Assembly: GCA_041487355.1 (NCBI GenBank)
Contig: JBGPND010000061.1
Span: 1 to 25,123, forward strand
Length of the DNA stretch: 25,123 bases
Source: JAMXLO01 sp041487355
GTDB taxonomy: Bacteria > Pseudomonadota > Alphaproteobacteria > Acetobacterales > Acetobacteraceae
Direction of reading: 5' to 3'
Shown here: in pieces, positions 7,320 through 14,978 of the stretch
Layout: each line of letters opens with the position of its first letter
Position numbering within the stretch: position 1 is the stretch's first letter
Program-made: the position numbers and the translations under genes
The notes under the pieces: generated by a model
The model's input: only the letters and a program-made list of their open reading frames with translations
What the model was told of the DNA's origin: nothing
Databases searched by the model: none

Positions 7320-8504
7320 ATGCCTATCAGTTATCTCGGCCGTCAGGACTTTCGGGGCTATCGCGAGATCTTCGGTATTCTGCAGCCCGATCGCCTCTTT
7401 CATACCTACGCCATCGGCAAGACCGGCACCGGCAAGACCACGCTGCTCGACACGCTGATTCGACAAGACATTGCCGCTAGTCGCGGTCTCTGCCTTATCG
7501 ACCCCCACGGCGACTTGGTCGGACGTGTTGCTGCCGCCATCCCACCGTGTCGCGCTTCTGACCTCCACTACCTCAATATACCAGATCCGGCTCAGCCCTT
7601 CGGATACAACCCACTCCGCCGCATCCATCCGTCCCTTATTCCCCTGGCAGCCTCCGGCCTCATGGAAGCCTTCAAGAAGCATTGGACCGACGCATGGGGC
7701 GTTCGCATGGAACATGTGTTGCGCAATGCGGTGTATGCCCTTCTGGAGACGGATGGTGCCGCACTTCCCGATATCCTGCGCCTGTTGCGCGACAAAGGAT
7801 ACCGCAGGCAGGTGACCGGCAGGATAGCGAACGACCAGGTCAAGCAGTTCTGGCAGCACGAATTCGAACAGTACTCCTTCCGCTATCGCGCCGATGCAAT
7901 TGCCCCCATACAGAACAAGGTGGGAGCGCTCCTTGCCGATCCGCGACTCCGGCGACTGTTTGCCGAACCGCTGCAGCCCCTGCGAATTCGACGCCTTATG
8001 GACGAAGGACAGATTCTGCTGGTCAACCTGGCACGGGGCAGAGTGGGTGAAGACAGCGCCGCGCTTCTCGGCAGCATGCTGGTCACGACAATAGGCTTGG
8101 CGGCATTCAGCCGCGCTGATATCGCGGAGGATAAACGGCGACCCTTCTTCCTATACCTCGATGAGTTCCAGAATTTTACCACCGCGTCAGTCGCCACAAT
8201 GATCTCCGAGCTACGCAAGTACCAGGTAGGCTTGGTGCTCGCGAACCAGCATCTCGGGCAGCTGAGCGACGACGTTCGGGAGGCGGTGCTTGGAAACGTG
8301 GGGACGCTCATCAGCTTCAGAGTCGGCCCGCATGACGCGACGCTCCTCGCCAAGGAGTTCGGCAAGCGGTTTGCTCCAATCGATCTCATGAACCTGCCCA
8401 ACCATCACATCTATCTCCGTATGATGATCGATGGGGCTCCGTCCAAACCATTCAGTGCGACCACCGTTCTCCCCGGGGAAATGCCGGGCCGGCCGCAATT
8501 ATAG
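7320..8504 (+). CDS. VirD4/TraG/HerA-like DNA-transfer ATPase, 394 aa
   Basis: Start chosen at ATG 7320 because the product then begins MPISYLGRQDFRG..FGI, the conserved opening of this family, with GGAGAG at 7302-7307. Longer in-frame starts add unrelated sequence. Walker A is GKTGTGKT (residues 33-40). A second strand motif is LCLIDPHGDL. Walker B is FFLYLDEFQNF with Asp281 and Glu282. An arginine/sensor segment, YQVGLVLANQHLGQL, follows. There is no membrane anchor, unlike classical VirD4, so it is a soluble RecA-like ring motor resembling proteins annotated as type IV secretion DNA-binding or TraM-recognition ATPases. It is the only large plus-strand gene of the element and is paralogous to the 721-aa ATPase at 12121-14286. 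The probable role is moving DNA during transfer or partition; no relaxase partner is visible. Confidence 0.85.
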   Translation: MPISYLGRQDFRGYREIFGILQPDRLFHTYAIGKTGTGKTTLLDTLIRQDIAASRGLCLIDPHGDLVGRVAAAIPPCRASDLHYLNIPDPAQPFGYNPLRRIHPSLIPLAASGLMEAFKKHWTDAWGVRMEHVLRNAVYALLETDGAALPDILRLLRDKGYRRQVTGRIANDQVKQFWQHEFEQYSFRYRADAIAPIQNKVGALLADPRLRRLFAEPLQPLRIRRLMDEGQILLVNLARGRVGEDSAALLGSMLVTTIGLAAFSRADIAEDKRRPFFLYLDEFQNFTTASVATMISELRKYQVGLVLANQHLGQLSDDVREAVLGNVGTLISFRVGPHDATLLAKEFGKRFAPIDLMNLPNHHIYLRMMIDGAPSKPFSATTVLPGEMPGRPQL

Positions 8505-8552
8505 GTCCGATGTAAGCCATGAGGACGTGGCCCTTCTTGGGCGCACCCACCG

Positions 8553-8786
8553 CTACAGGAGGCCACGGAACTCCTCGATGGTGAGGCCGGCCTGTCGGAT
8601 GATGTTCCGGAGCGTGCCTGGCTTGAGGTCCCGCGCCCCATGAACCGGCACGGTAACTGCGCGCCGAGGATCTTCAGGGTGCGCCAAGATGTGGTGGCTT
8701 CCGACAACCCGATCCACGATGAAGCCCACCCGTTCGAGCGCCCGCAGCACCTGACGGCCGGTGACGGTGGGCAGGCGAGGACTCAT
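8553..8786 (-). CDS. hicA: HicA-family mRNA interferase toxin, 77 aa
   Basis: Typical HicA/YcfA fold. It has a V.GRQVLRALERVGF start, the catalytic region GSHHILAHPEDPRRAVTVPVHG with the active-site His in SHH, and the C-terminal pattern LKPGTLRNIIRQAGLTIEEF. It binds and cleaves translated mRNA when free of its antitoxin. Its ATG overlaps the stop of the upstream hicB gene by 4 nt, so the order is antitoxin first, toxin second. The length is normal for the family. Located inside the integrative element, where it would act as a stabilising addiction module. Confidence 0.9.
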   Translation of the reverse strand: MSPRLPTVTGRQVLRALERVGFIVDRVVGSHHILAHPEDPRRAVTVPVHGARDLKPGTLRNIIRQAGLTIEEFRGLL

Positions 8787-9013
8787 GCCGCAACAGTAAT
8801 TCTGCGCACCGTTGGAGACGCGTCGTCGGGGATCGCAATGCCATGATCACGCCGGTATTCGAGAACAGCGCGGATGGCCTCCTCAGCCATGGCGAGAGCC
8901 TGCGCTTCGGTATCGCCTTCTGTGACTACCTCCGGGAGAGCGGGCACGCTGACAGTGAAGCCGCCGTCGGGCTGCGGCTCGAGGATTACGGTGAAGTCGA
9001 ACTTGTCGGGCAT
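8783..9013 (-). CDS. hicB: HicB-family antitoxin, 76 aa
   Basis: Starts at ATG 9013 (MPDKFDFTVILEPQPDGGF), with GGAG eight bases upstream; longer frames add non-homologous residues. The HicB domain is seen as FTVSVPALPEVVTEGDTEAQALAMAEEAIRAVLE split over two motifs: the substrate-like P.LP.V.TEG.T strand and the A..MAEEAI helix. The C-terminus (RRITVAA) is short, with no ribbon-helix-helix or HTH domain, so DNA binding for autoregulation is not evident. It neutralises the HicA toxin encoded immediately downstream. Confidence 0.9.
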   Translation of the reverse strand: MPDKFDFTVILEPQPDGGFTVSVPALPEVVTEGDTEAQALAMAEEAIRAVLEYRRDHGIAIPDDASPTVRRITVAA

Positions 9014-9039
9014 TATCACGCTCCGCATATATAACAACG

Positions 9040-9045
9040 AGTATA
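9040..9045 (-). promoter_or_regulatory. Candidate -10 box of the hicBA promoter
   Basis: Reads TATACT on the minus strand, 26 bp upstream of the hicB start codon, within a short AT-rich stretch. No convincing -35 element is seen, so this is tentative. Confidence 0.35.
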
Positions 9046-9235
9046 CCACATGGCCTTGTCGTGGCCAGCCTTCATCAGACCGCTGGCCGGTCATGCGGGC
9101 AATCCAACTGCCGCGCTCATTCGTCAAGGACCCCCGGTGTGTCGCTCCGGCACATATGCGGCGCTATAAGCAACGATCAATCCAATCTTTCACGATAAGC
9201 CTGTATAGCTCAGCGTTGCGGGTCTACAGTGCCGC

Positions 9236-9634
9236 GTGGCCTACATCGTCATCAAAACCATCAAGGGCAGGCAGTACTGCTACCAGCAGCGTACCTACCG
9301 ACACGGTGGTAAGGTGCGAACCGAGACGATCTATATCGGACCGGTCGATGGCGGTACACGGCGCAAGGGAATGCTCCGGCGCACCGGTGCGTTCGTCGAA
9401 GCCAACAAAACCCGTCGCTACGGCCTACCGGATGAAGAGACGATGCTGCGGGAATACAACGAGAGAGTGGAACGGGATCGGCAGGCACGGGCCAAGGCAT
9501 TGACTGAACTGCACGTCCTCTACGGCCTCAAGATGTCATCGGATCAGAATCAGCCGTCAACGCCGGTACAGGAAAAAGCCCCCTCCGAGGAGGGGGCGAT
9601 CGACGTCAGTACTCCGACGCCAGCATCAGGGTGA
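9236..9634 (+). CDS. Conserved mobile-element-type hypothetical protein, 132 aa
   Basis: GTG start; product begins MAYIVIKTIKGRQYCYQQRT and continues YRHGGKVRTETIYIGPVDGG. This basic beta-hairpin pattern (aromatic-rich strand, RxGGKVRTE, YIGP) recalls the N-terminal region of IS1634-type transposases and related small proteins of integrative elements; no catalytic domain follows. Residues 70-95 are a charged helix (EETMLREYNERVERDRQARAK). The tail is low-complexity Pro/Ser/Thr. There is no Shine-Dalgarno; a TATAGC at 9204-9209 could drive a short-leader transcript. Its last 29 bases overlap the opposing DUF3768 gene, and a minus-strand terminator lies within its 3' part, so the exact end of the functional product is uncertain. 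Confidence 0.55.
   Translation: MAYIVIKTIKGRQYCYQQRTYRHGGKVRTETIYIGPVDGGTRRKGMLRRTGAFVEANKTRRYGLPDEETMLREYNERVERDRQARAKALTELHVLYGLKMSSDQNQPSTPVQEKAPSEEGAIDVSTPTPASG
9573..9597 (-). terminator. Rho-independent terminator of the minus-strand element operon
   Basis: Perfect inverted repeat GCCCCCTCC (9578-9586) and GGAGGGGGC (9589-9597), followed on the minus strand by five T residues (9577-9573). It begins nine bases past the DUF3768 stop codon, so it is well placed to end the long minus-strand transcript. Confidence 0.8.
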
Positions 9635-9938
9635 GAACGCGGGTTGTTTTTGCCGGATCGCTCGGATCTTCCGAGCCATGCTCCATGCGCTCGTCGTAGT
9701 AGTCGATCTTGAAGAAGAATTCGGTTCGGTCCAATTCAAAGCTGCCGAAGTCGTGCTCTCGATGCGGGTCATTGTCCTCACTGAATTCTGTGAAGCCCTG
9801 CATGCGGGCAATCGCCACCGCGACAGCATCCACACCGATGGCCTGCACGCCGGCGGTTACCATCACGCGCCCTCCCTGAAGGTGGGACCGAAGCGCGTCA
9901 TTCAACGCTCGGATGCGTTCGGCACGATCGGTCGTCAT
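9606..9938 (-). CDS. DUF3768 family protein, 110 aa
   Basis: Begins MTTDRAERIRALNDALRSHL. The core matches the DUF3768 pattern: VMVTAGVQAIG, then GFTEFSEDNDPHREHDFGSFEL, then FFFKIDYYDERMEHGSEDP and a C-terminal TRVLTLMLASEY. The function of the family is unknown; it occurs mainly on plasmids and integrative elements of Alphaproteobacteria (family knowledge from memory). Start set at 9938 because it then overlaps the stop of the upstream zinc-ribbon gene by 4 nt. It is the last gene before the terminator at 9573-9597. Confidence 0.85.
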   Translation of the reverse strand: MTTDRAERIRALNDALRSHLQGGRVMVTAGVQAIGVDAVAVAIARMQGFTEFSEDNDPHREHDFGSFELDRTEFFFKIDYYDERMEHGSEDPSDPAKTTRVLTLMLASEY

Positions 9939-10174
9939 ATGAGCCGCGCCAGCACGAGAGCGCTCTGGACGGTGTTCTTGCCGCACTCCTCACACCAGCC
10001 CCGGTCCTGATCCGGCTCCATCTCGCAGGTGTAGGAGCAGTTTTCGGCGGTGCAGATCGCCGGAGAGGCGCTGTCGGTGATGGTCGCCTCAAGCAGCGCC
10101 TCTACATTTGGATATCCCTCCGCCTCGACCAGCGTGCGAAGCTTGGCCTGACGGAGTTCCTCAGAAAGTGCCAT
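9935..10174 (-). CDS. Small zinc-ribbon protein, 79 aa
   Basis: Helical N-terminus (MALSEELRQAKLRTLVEAEGYPN), then four or five cysteines in AICTAENCSYTCEMEPDQD and GWCEECGKNTV, spaced as two Cys pairs able to bind one zinc, and a hydrophobic end SALVLARLI. Strong Shine-Dalgarno GGAGGAG lies just before the ATG. It is translationally coupled to the downstream DUF3768 gene by a 4-nt overlap. Similar small proteins accompany DUF3768 genes on alphaproteobacterial elements; the role is unknown. A nucleic-acid-binding or adaptor role is a guess from the ribbon. Confidence 0.7.
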   Translation of the reverse strand: MALSEELRQAKLRTLVEAEGYPNVEALLEATITDSASPAICTAENCSYTCEMEPDQDRGWCEECGKNTVQSALVLARLI

Positions 10175-10252
10175 TCTCTCCTCCGCGCAACCGACATGCC
10201 AGGAGTGACCTGCCGGTGGGCGCGGACGAGACCCGCATACCAGTGTACTGCT

Positions 10253-10378
10253 TCAGCGGAGGGCGACGCAGGGGGGCATGGTGTGCCAGCCAGACAACAT
10301 GCGCCCGACCAGGTCATCGAAGGCGACGATGCCGCCAAGCGTTGAGCACTTCGTGTTGCCTCGCTGCCGGCCCGCCAT
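10253..10378 (-). CDS. Possible small ORF, 41 aa, after the replication-relaxation gene
   Basis: ATG at 10378, four bases beyond the stop of the replication-relaxation-like gene. The product contains GGIVAFDDLVGRMLSGWHTM, which looks protein-like (balanced hydrophobic and acidic residues) rather than a GC shadow. AGAGG abuts the start, which is too close for a normal Shine-Dalgarno. It is kept because position and composition fit a small operon gene; it could be spurious. Confidence 0.3.
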   Translation of the reverse strand: MAGRQRGNTKCSTLGGIVAFDDLVGRMLSGWHTMPPCVALR

Positions 10379-10382
10379 CCTC

Positions 10383-11399
10383 TCACTCGGCGGCCTGGTC
10401 GATCCTCATCTCGGGACAGCCTGCCCGCTGCCAGGCTCCACTCAAGAGTGTACCGGACGGATCTGGCACCTGGAGTTCGTCGCCGTGCTCCGGCGCTACC
10501 TGGAACAGCAGATGGGAGCAGGGGCCTTCCAGTTCCTCTACGAGGTCCAATAGATTATCCCTGTGCCGGAAGTTGGTCGTGATATTGAGCACCAGCATGC
10601 TCGACTTCATGCCGAAGTGCTTCCGATAGAGCCCGCGCCCAATCACTTCCCGATATTGCAGCACCTTCCGGAGGTAGCTCGTCTCATTCAGGTCGGCCCG
10701 TCGGATCGGCTCCTGATTGCGGTCCGCCTCGACCATGAAGAAGCGATAGAAGCGACGCCCTCCAACGGTGTACTCGATCCCGGATACCGCATCGGGCACC
10801 AGCGGCTTCTCCAGCGTCTGGCGCTTGCCGGTGCGCGGATTGGTGTAGGAGATCGAGCACGGAACGGCGGTCGTCTTATTGGGGGACCGCGCGAGGATCT
10901 CCTGCTCGGAAATGAAGCGCAGCGACGGATTTGCTCGGACAGCGAGCTCCATTGAGGCGGTGATGCAGGCGACCATCAGACGATGGTGGTAGAGGGCCTT
11001 GGGGCGGGCGGCCTTGCATATGGCAAAGCCCCGCTCCCGGAGAACCTGCTCGGCCGCAGGCGTGTTCTCATATACTGTCCGTTCGAACTTGGAGATGGCG
11101 CTCCACTGCTTGCTCGGACGATTGAGGTATGGTCCGCCGTGCGGCGTGCTGCTTTCGTGATACAGGTCCCCGAGCCGCTCAAGCGAGCGAGTGTCGCTCC
11201 GGCACTGGTCCTTCGTGAACGCGATTAGGTAGTTCGACGGCAGTGGTCCATGCTGATGGAGCTTCTGGAACCACAGCACGTCACGATCGGTGGGTTCGAC
11301 GCGCTTGCCGGTACTCCGCTGTTCGTACCGAAGGCGGCGGCGTACAGGTGTGAGGTTGGTGCCCATGCACGTCCACATATCGCACAGGAGGCCCAGCAC
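10383..11399 (-). CDS. Replication-relaxation-like protein, 338 aa
   Basis: The N-terminal third has a winged-helix look: TDRDVLWFQKLHQHGPLPSN, then a second helix pair ending RSLERLGDLYHES, and a strand pair PYLNRPSKQW. This is followed by AAEQVLRERGF and a central beta-rich domain ending in KPLVPDAVSGI, where a conserved P-D is typical. This arrangement matches the Replication-relax family (PF13814 type), described as needed for plasmid replication and relaxation. The assignment rests on pattern memory only. Start uncertain: ATG codons at 11399, 11378 and 11366 are in frame and none has a clear Shine-Dalgarno. If correct, it is the best candidate for the element's replication or nick-site protein, since no classical relaxase is present. 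Confidence 0.55.
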   Translation of the reverse strand: MLGLLCDMWTCMGTNLTPVRRRLRYEQRSTGKRVEPTDRDVLWFQKLHQHGPLPSNYLIAFTKDQCRSDTRSLERLGDLYHESSTPHGGPYLNRPSKQWSAISKFERTVYENTPAAEQVLRERGFAICKAARPKALYHHRLMVACITASMELAVRANPSLRFISEQEILARSPNKTTAVPCSISYTNPRTGKRQTLEKPLVPDAVSGIEYTVGGRRFYRFFMVEADRNQEPIRRADLNETSYLRKVLQYREVIGRGLYRKHFGMKSSMLVLNITTNFRHRDNLLDLVEELEGPCSHLLFQVAPEHGDELQVPDPSGTLLSGAWQRAGCPEMRIDQAAE

Positions 11400-11607
11400 A
11401 ACGTTCGGTATGGAGCGCTATGAGCAGAATGACGAATCCATTTGCCGACTTGGTGCGCCTTCAAATAAACGTCAGGGTTGAATGACGGTCGCCACCGCTG
11501 CCGCTTCACATCTCCATGCTGCGGCGCTGATTCGTGTTCGATCTTGGTGATCAGCTCCTCATGGTTGGCAAATTTCTCCGCGATGTCATCCTTATACCGA
11601 CGGCGTG

Positions 11608-11823
11608 CTACGCATCTGCAAGCTGGCGCGTTGCACGAACGGACAACTTGAGAACTTTGCAGAGCGCGGAGAGATTAGCGGCCCGTGGCCGCACGCGACC
11701 GCTTTCCCAAAAGTAAATCGACGCAGGCGATACGCCAATTTGATTAGCTGCCTCAACGACAGACAAGCCACGATTCACGCGCGCAGCGCGTAGCTGTTTG
11801 CTTAAGCTCTTTGGACGAGCCAT
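11608..11823 (-). CDS. XRE-family HTH transcriptional regulator, 71 aa
   Basis: Single Cro/CI-type helix-turn-helix: KQLRAARVNRGLSVVEAANQ (helices 1-2), IGVSPASIYFWESGRVRP (recognition helix and the conserved W/E-SGR turn), then LSALCKVLKLSV. No further domain is present. Shine-Dalgarno GGGAGAAGG lies five bases before ATG 11823. A dyad (11844-11865) lies just upstream and is a plausible operator, so negative autoregulation is likely. It probably controls the minus-strand genes of the element that follow it (replication-relaxation to DUF3768). Confidence 0.85.
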   Translation of the reverse strand: MARPKSLSKQLRAARVNRGLSVVEAANQIGVSPASIYFWESGRVRPRAANLSALCKVLKLSVRATRQLADA

Positions 11824-11843
11824 CCGACCTTCTCCCGGGCATT

Positions 11844-11865
11844 GCTAATGGTTCGGCCATTTAGC
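11844..11865 (-). promoter_or_regulatory. Candidate operator dyad upstream of the XRE regulator
   Basis: GCTAATGG (11844-11851) and CCATTTAGC (11857-11865) form an inverted repeat with one extra base, centred about 31 bp before the regulator start codon. Size and place fit a Cro-like dimer site. Confidence 0.5.
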
Positions 11866-11924
11866 TGGAGGCTGCCTGCGTGACAACCCTTCCATGAGGG
11901 TCACATGGCGTGCCCTCAGAAGTG

Positions 11925-12095
11925 TTACCGCAGGTATCGTGGTCTATTCGAACCTCGCTTGTAGACATACCAGACGATGACTCCCAATATGGCCACCGGC
12001 ACGATGATAAACGCGGCGCCGATCGCCAAGCCCACCCCGAGCCCGATCAGGCCGAGGGCACTAACCCACACAAAAATCCTCCCAAACGACGGCAT
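11925..12095 (-). CDS. Small membrane protein, 56 aa
   Basis: Start at ATG 12095, with a very strong Shine-Dalgarno GGGAGGAG; upstream in-frame residues are shadow of the ATPase gene. MPSFGR is followed by about 40 hydrophobic residues (IFVWVSALGLIGLGVGLAIG, AAFIIVPVAILGVIVWYVYK) that fit two short transmembrane helices in a hairpin, then a basic tail RGSNRPRYLR. It lies 25 bp after the large ATPase gene on the same strand and is probably co-transcribed. It could be a membrane partner for that soluble ATPase; that link is inference. Confidence 0.75.
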   Translation of the reverse strand: MPSFGRIFVWVSALGLIGLGVGLAIGAAFIIVPVAILGVIVWYVYKRGSNRPRYLR

Positions 12096-12120
12096 GGTCT
12101 CCTCCCTCCCGATCCGCGCG

Positions 12121-14286
12121 TCACCACTCCGGCGACGCGTCGGTATTGACACCGCCATTCGGGCTCTTGCGTTTCGGCGGCGGGCTTTTGCTTTCCAGCT
12201 TACGCGGCAGGTCTGGATGATAAAGGTTGACGACCGGCTCTGTAGGCGGTGGCTCCTCGACCGGCCCCGCCAGCGAAACACCACTCACCCTCGCGCGGTT
12301 GCGTGCCAGCAGAGCCGTATAGGAATCAGGTGACATTTGTGGTTCGCTCTCCATGATACCCAGGGGCACCGTCAGTGAGATCGCACTGGCTGTCAGGTTG
12401 CGCAAATAGCAGGCGAAGTGCGTATCTCGCTGTGTCCTGCGCTGCTCCAGGATGAAGCTCGGTGTTGTCCGCATGTCTGACGCTATCGCATGAGCATCCC
12501 GATCGGATACGCCGCCGGCCAGCTTGATGCTCGTGTTAGCGGCAAAGGATGAACGAAGGCCCCCTTGCAATTGATCGAGGTATTGGTGTGCGACCACAAT
12601 CCCGAGCTTGTACTTACGGGCTTGGATGAGCAGGTTGTCGATATTGGTGTCGAAGTACTCGCTTGCTTCATCGATGTAGAGGAAGGCAGGTCGGCGCTGA
12701 TTCTCAGGAATGGCCGCGCGCTCCAGTGCCGCCTGCAAGGTCAGGGCAATGAAGTAGCGGCCGAGAATGGATGAGTTCCCTTTCAGGAAGTCCTTGGCGG
12801 TGTTGACCAGGACGATCTTGCCTTCATTGAGCGCCGTCGGAAGGTCGATGCGGTTACGCGGGGCGGAGAACATCCGCTCGAAAGTCTGGTTTTCGATGAT
12901 GCCGTAGAGCCGGCGCTTGACCTGGGTACGGGTCTCGCCGAACTGCCGGTCGGTGAACTCCCGCTCAAAGAACATGCGGGAACTCTCCGGCAGCCGATCG
13001 ATAACGGCCTTGTAGGGAGTGATGTCGTCCATCAGCTCGATCATCGTTCGCAGATTGGCCGACGGTATCTGGATCATCAGCCGCGCGAGGTAGCGGAAGA
13101 CCAGGGCCTGCTTCTGTGTCAGCTCGGCGCCAAGAAGCGAGCCAAAGAAATACTCGTACAGCTCTACCACGCCATTGAGGATCTGCTCGCGATCTGCCGC
13201 GCCGTAGTGGCTGATACGCTCCATGTTCACGTCGAACATGTTGAGCGCCGGTGGGTTCTCCACGTCGCGGGGGTCGATGATGATCAGCCGATCGCCGAGA
13301 CGCTCGAACAGCGCGAGGTGGGATATCTTCGACAACATGTCCCCTTGGCTGTCGATGATGACCAGGCTCGGCGGGTCGGGGCTCGTCAGGTCGCTGAGGA
13401 TGAGGTGCTGGAGTGTTTGGGTCTTGCCGTGGCCCGAGCCTGCCAAGATATGCATGTGCTCAAAGCGAGAGCTGGTAGGCATCGCCAGCGGAAGTTGGGT
13501 CTGAAAGAGCGCCGCATAGGGCGTACCGCCGAGGAACAGGTTCGCGATGTCGCGCGGATGCATGCTGGTCATCTCGGTCGGCAGCGGAGCGTTCCGGCCG
13601 CTTTGCACGGCACGCTCCGTCGTCATCCCCATGGCGGCGGCGAGGTTGTGTTCGAGCTGCGCCCGGATGCTGTCGAAGAGGCCCGCCTGGGTGATGTCCT
13701 GGTCGTACATCGTGGCCATGATCCGCTCCACGATCTCGGCCGGGCGGGCGCAGAGGTCGATAAGGAGAACCGAGAAGGCGGCATTGCCCTCCGTTTGGCT
13801 GTCGTCGAAGGCAGCGCCGGGAAGGTTGCCAAGGAACCCCTCAATGAGCCTGATGATCTTTTCCCGCCAGATGTCCTCGTACCAGTCAGGCCGGGCGAGG
13901 GCGCGTTCTTTGGCTGACAGGAAAGCGCGAAGCGCAATGCCCTCCTGAACCGATGGGTTGTTGAGAACCGATGACTCCGGCATCCAGAAGAACACTGGAT
14001 CGGCGTTGAGAAGCTCCCACACTAATTCGTGCAAGGCAGCAATGAGTGACTGGCAGGGTATTGCTTCTGCCCGCCGGCAGGCTTCCGCGACAACTTCCTG
14101 AGTGAAGTCTATGGCGGCGTCCGGGTCGGCGTAGCGCGAACGCTGGTACGCAGCGCTGACACGCTCGTACAACGCCAGCATCTCGACATGCTCACGATCG
14201 GCAAGTGAGCCAACGAAGGCAGCCCGCGCATTGGACCACCGGAAGGCCGACCGGAAACTCGACCACCCCAGGATGTTATATCTCAA
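12121..14286 (-). CDS. Large VirB4/TraG/HerA-like ATPase of the integrative element, 721 aa
   Basis: Start taken at TTG 14286, behind GAAGAGG, giving MRYNILGWSSFRSAFRWSN; the frame upstream is a shadow of the neighbouring gene. The N-terminal 250 residues are helical with no known motif. The motor domain follows: Walker A AGSGHGKTQ (about 282-290), LVIIDSQGDML, and Walker B AFLYIDEASEYF (Asp539, Glu540). After that come YKLGIVVAHQYLDQL and a QRRTQRDTHFACYLRN segment. The C-terminus is a proline/charged tail. The second half is clearly paralogous to the 394-aa ATPase (NTAK/NLAR strand, RRP.FLY.DE, A.QYLDQL versus ANQHLGQL). It is a soluble RecA-fold DNA or protein pump. It overlaps the upstream conserved gene by 11 nt, implying coupled synthesis and probably a shared complex. 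Confidence 0.85.
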   Translation of the reverse strand: MRYNILGWSSFRSAFRWSNARAAFVGSLADREHVEMLALYERVSAAYQRSRYADPDAAIDFTQEVVAEACRRAEAIPCQSLIAALHELVWELLNADPVFFWMPESSVLNNPSVQEGIALRAFLSAKERALARPDWYEDIWREKIIRLIEGFLGNLPGAAFDDSQTEGNAAFSVLLIDLCARPAEIVERIMATMYDQDITQAGLFDSIRAQLEHNLAAAMGMTTERAVQSGRNAPLPTEMTSMHPRDIANLFLGGTPYAALFQTQLPLAMPTSSRFEHMHILAGSGHGKTQTLQHLILSDLTSPDPPSLVIIDSQGDMLSKISHLALFERLGDRLIIIDPRDVENPPALNMFDVNMERISHYGAADREQILNGVVELYEYFFGSLLGAELTQKQALVFRYLARLMIQIPSANLRTMIELMDDITPYKAVIDRLPESSRMFFEREFTDRQFGETRTQVKRRLYGIIENQTFERMFSAPRNRIDLPTALNEGKIVLVNTAKDFLKGNSSILGRYFIALTLQAALERAAIPENQRRPAFLYIDEASEYFDTNIDNLLIQARKYKLGIVVAHQYLDQLQGGLRSSFAANTSIKLAGGVSDRDAHAIASDMRTTPSFILEQRRTQRDTHFACYLRNLTASAISLTVPLGIMESEPQMSPDSYTALLARNRARVSGVSLAGPVEEPPPTEPVVNLYHPDLPRKLESKSPPPKRKSPNGGVNTDASPEW

Positions 14287-14656
14287 GCACCTCTTCCCCG
14301 CCGAAGTGCGCGGCTGCGTCAAGCACCTGCTTGAAGGTCTGCGCCGCCTCCTTGATCTGCTCCTCGACGGCGAGCATCTCCAGAATGTCCTTGCACTCGA
14401 TGCGCTTGCCGCCGGCAAGGTCGTCAACGGTCACCGAGATGTTCAGGGCCTTGAAGGCAAGCTTGGACGCCAGCCCGAGAAGGCCTCTGCCACTGCCTTC
14501 GACCAGCTCGGCCTTCGTATACAGGATCGACTTGCCCAGCTTATACCGCGCGATATAGGCGCGCTCCTCCGGCGTGATATCGGCACGCACTTCAAGGCTG
14601 AACACGGCGTTGCCCATCATGCTCGATCGCTGGTCGCGGCGCAGCAGTAGGTTCAC
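14276..14656 (-). CDS. Conserved element protein coupled to the large ATPase, 126 aa
   Basis: GTG start at 14656 with Shine-Dalgarno GGGAGG five bases before it; product begins MNLLLRRDQRSSMMGNAVFS. Strand-rich N-terminus (SLEVRADITPEERAYIARYK, LGKSILYTK), a central helix (LGLASKLAFKALN), then SVTVDDLAGGKRIECKDI and a C-terminal helix EEQIKEAAQTFKQVLDAA. No known catalytic motif. I recall genes of this kind directly before DNA-transfer-type ATPase genes in alphaproteobacterial elements. The 11-nt overlap with the ATPase start supports a stoichiometric partner. Function unknown. Confidence 0.75.
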   Translation of the reverse strand: MNLLLRRDQRSSMMGNAVFSLEVRADITPEERAYIARYKLGKSILYTKAELVEGSGRGLLGLASKLAFKALNISVTVDDLAGGKRIECKDILEMLAVEEQIKEAAQTFKQVLDAAAHFGGEEVLEI

Positions 14657-14780
14657 AGGTGCCTCCCTGCTTCTTGTTCTGGCAACGGTATCGGAAACGC
14701 AAGAGGGACGCGGTGTCAAGCGGAAAGTGGAACGGTTATCGGCAGAAGGTTTGGATCAGGCTCTGGCACTCAGGCCGAGG

Positions 14781-14978
14781 TTAAGGATGTAGTGGTAACT
14801 CGGGGTCCGGTTGCACGGGCCTGGGGCCGCGAGCGAGCCGCCCGTAGGAAGGTGAGCGAGCAGATGGATGCGAAGCATCCGAGTCGGGGAGTGACTGGTG
14901 GTGATGTTGGATCAGTACGCGAAGCAGTGTGCAGCGGCGGAGAACCGCTGCAAGGGGATACGAGGGGGCGATACGCAT
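14781..14978 (-). CDS. Doubtful 65-aa ORF with SD-containing hairpin at its start
   Basis: The ATG at 14978 is preceded by AGGAGGA at ideal spacing, and both lie within the loop and arm of the inverted repeat 14967-14996. The product (MRIAPSYPLAAVLRRCTLLR...) is Arg/Pro/His-rich without a recognisable motif and may not be a real protein. It is listed because the translation signal is much better than chance. Confidence 0.25.
   Translation of the reverse strand: MRIAPSYPLAAVLRRCTLLRVLIQHHHQSLPDSDASHPSARSPSYGRLARGPRPVQPDPELPLHP

Noticed and set aside
14287..14427. N-terminal extension of the large ATPase
   Set aside because: Serine/arginine-rich shadow of the 126-aa gene, which has its own strong ribosome-binding site.
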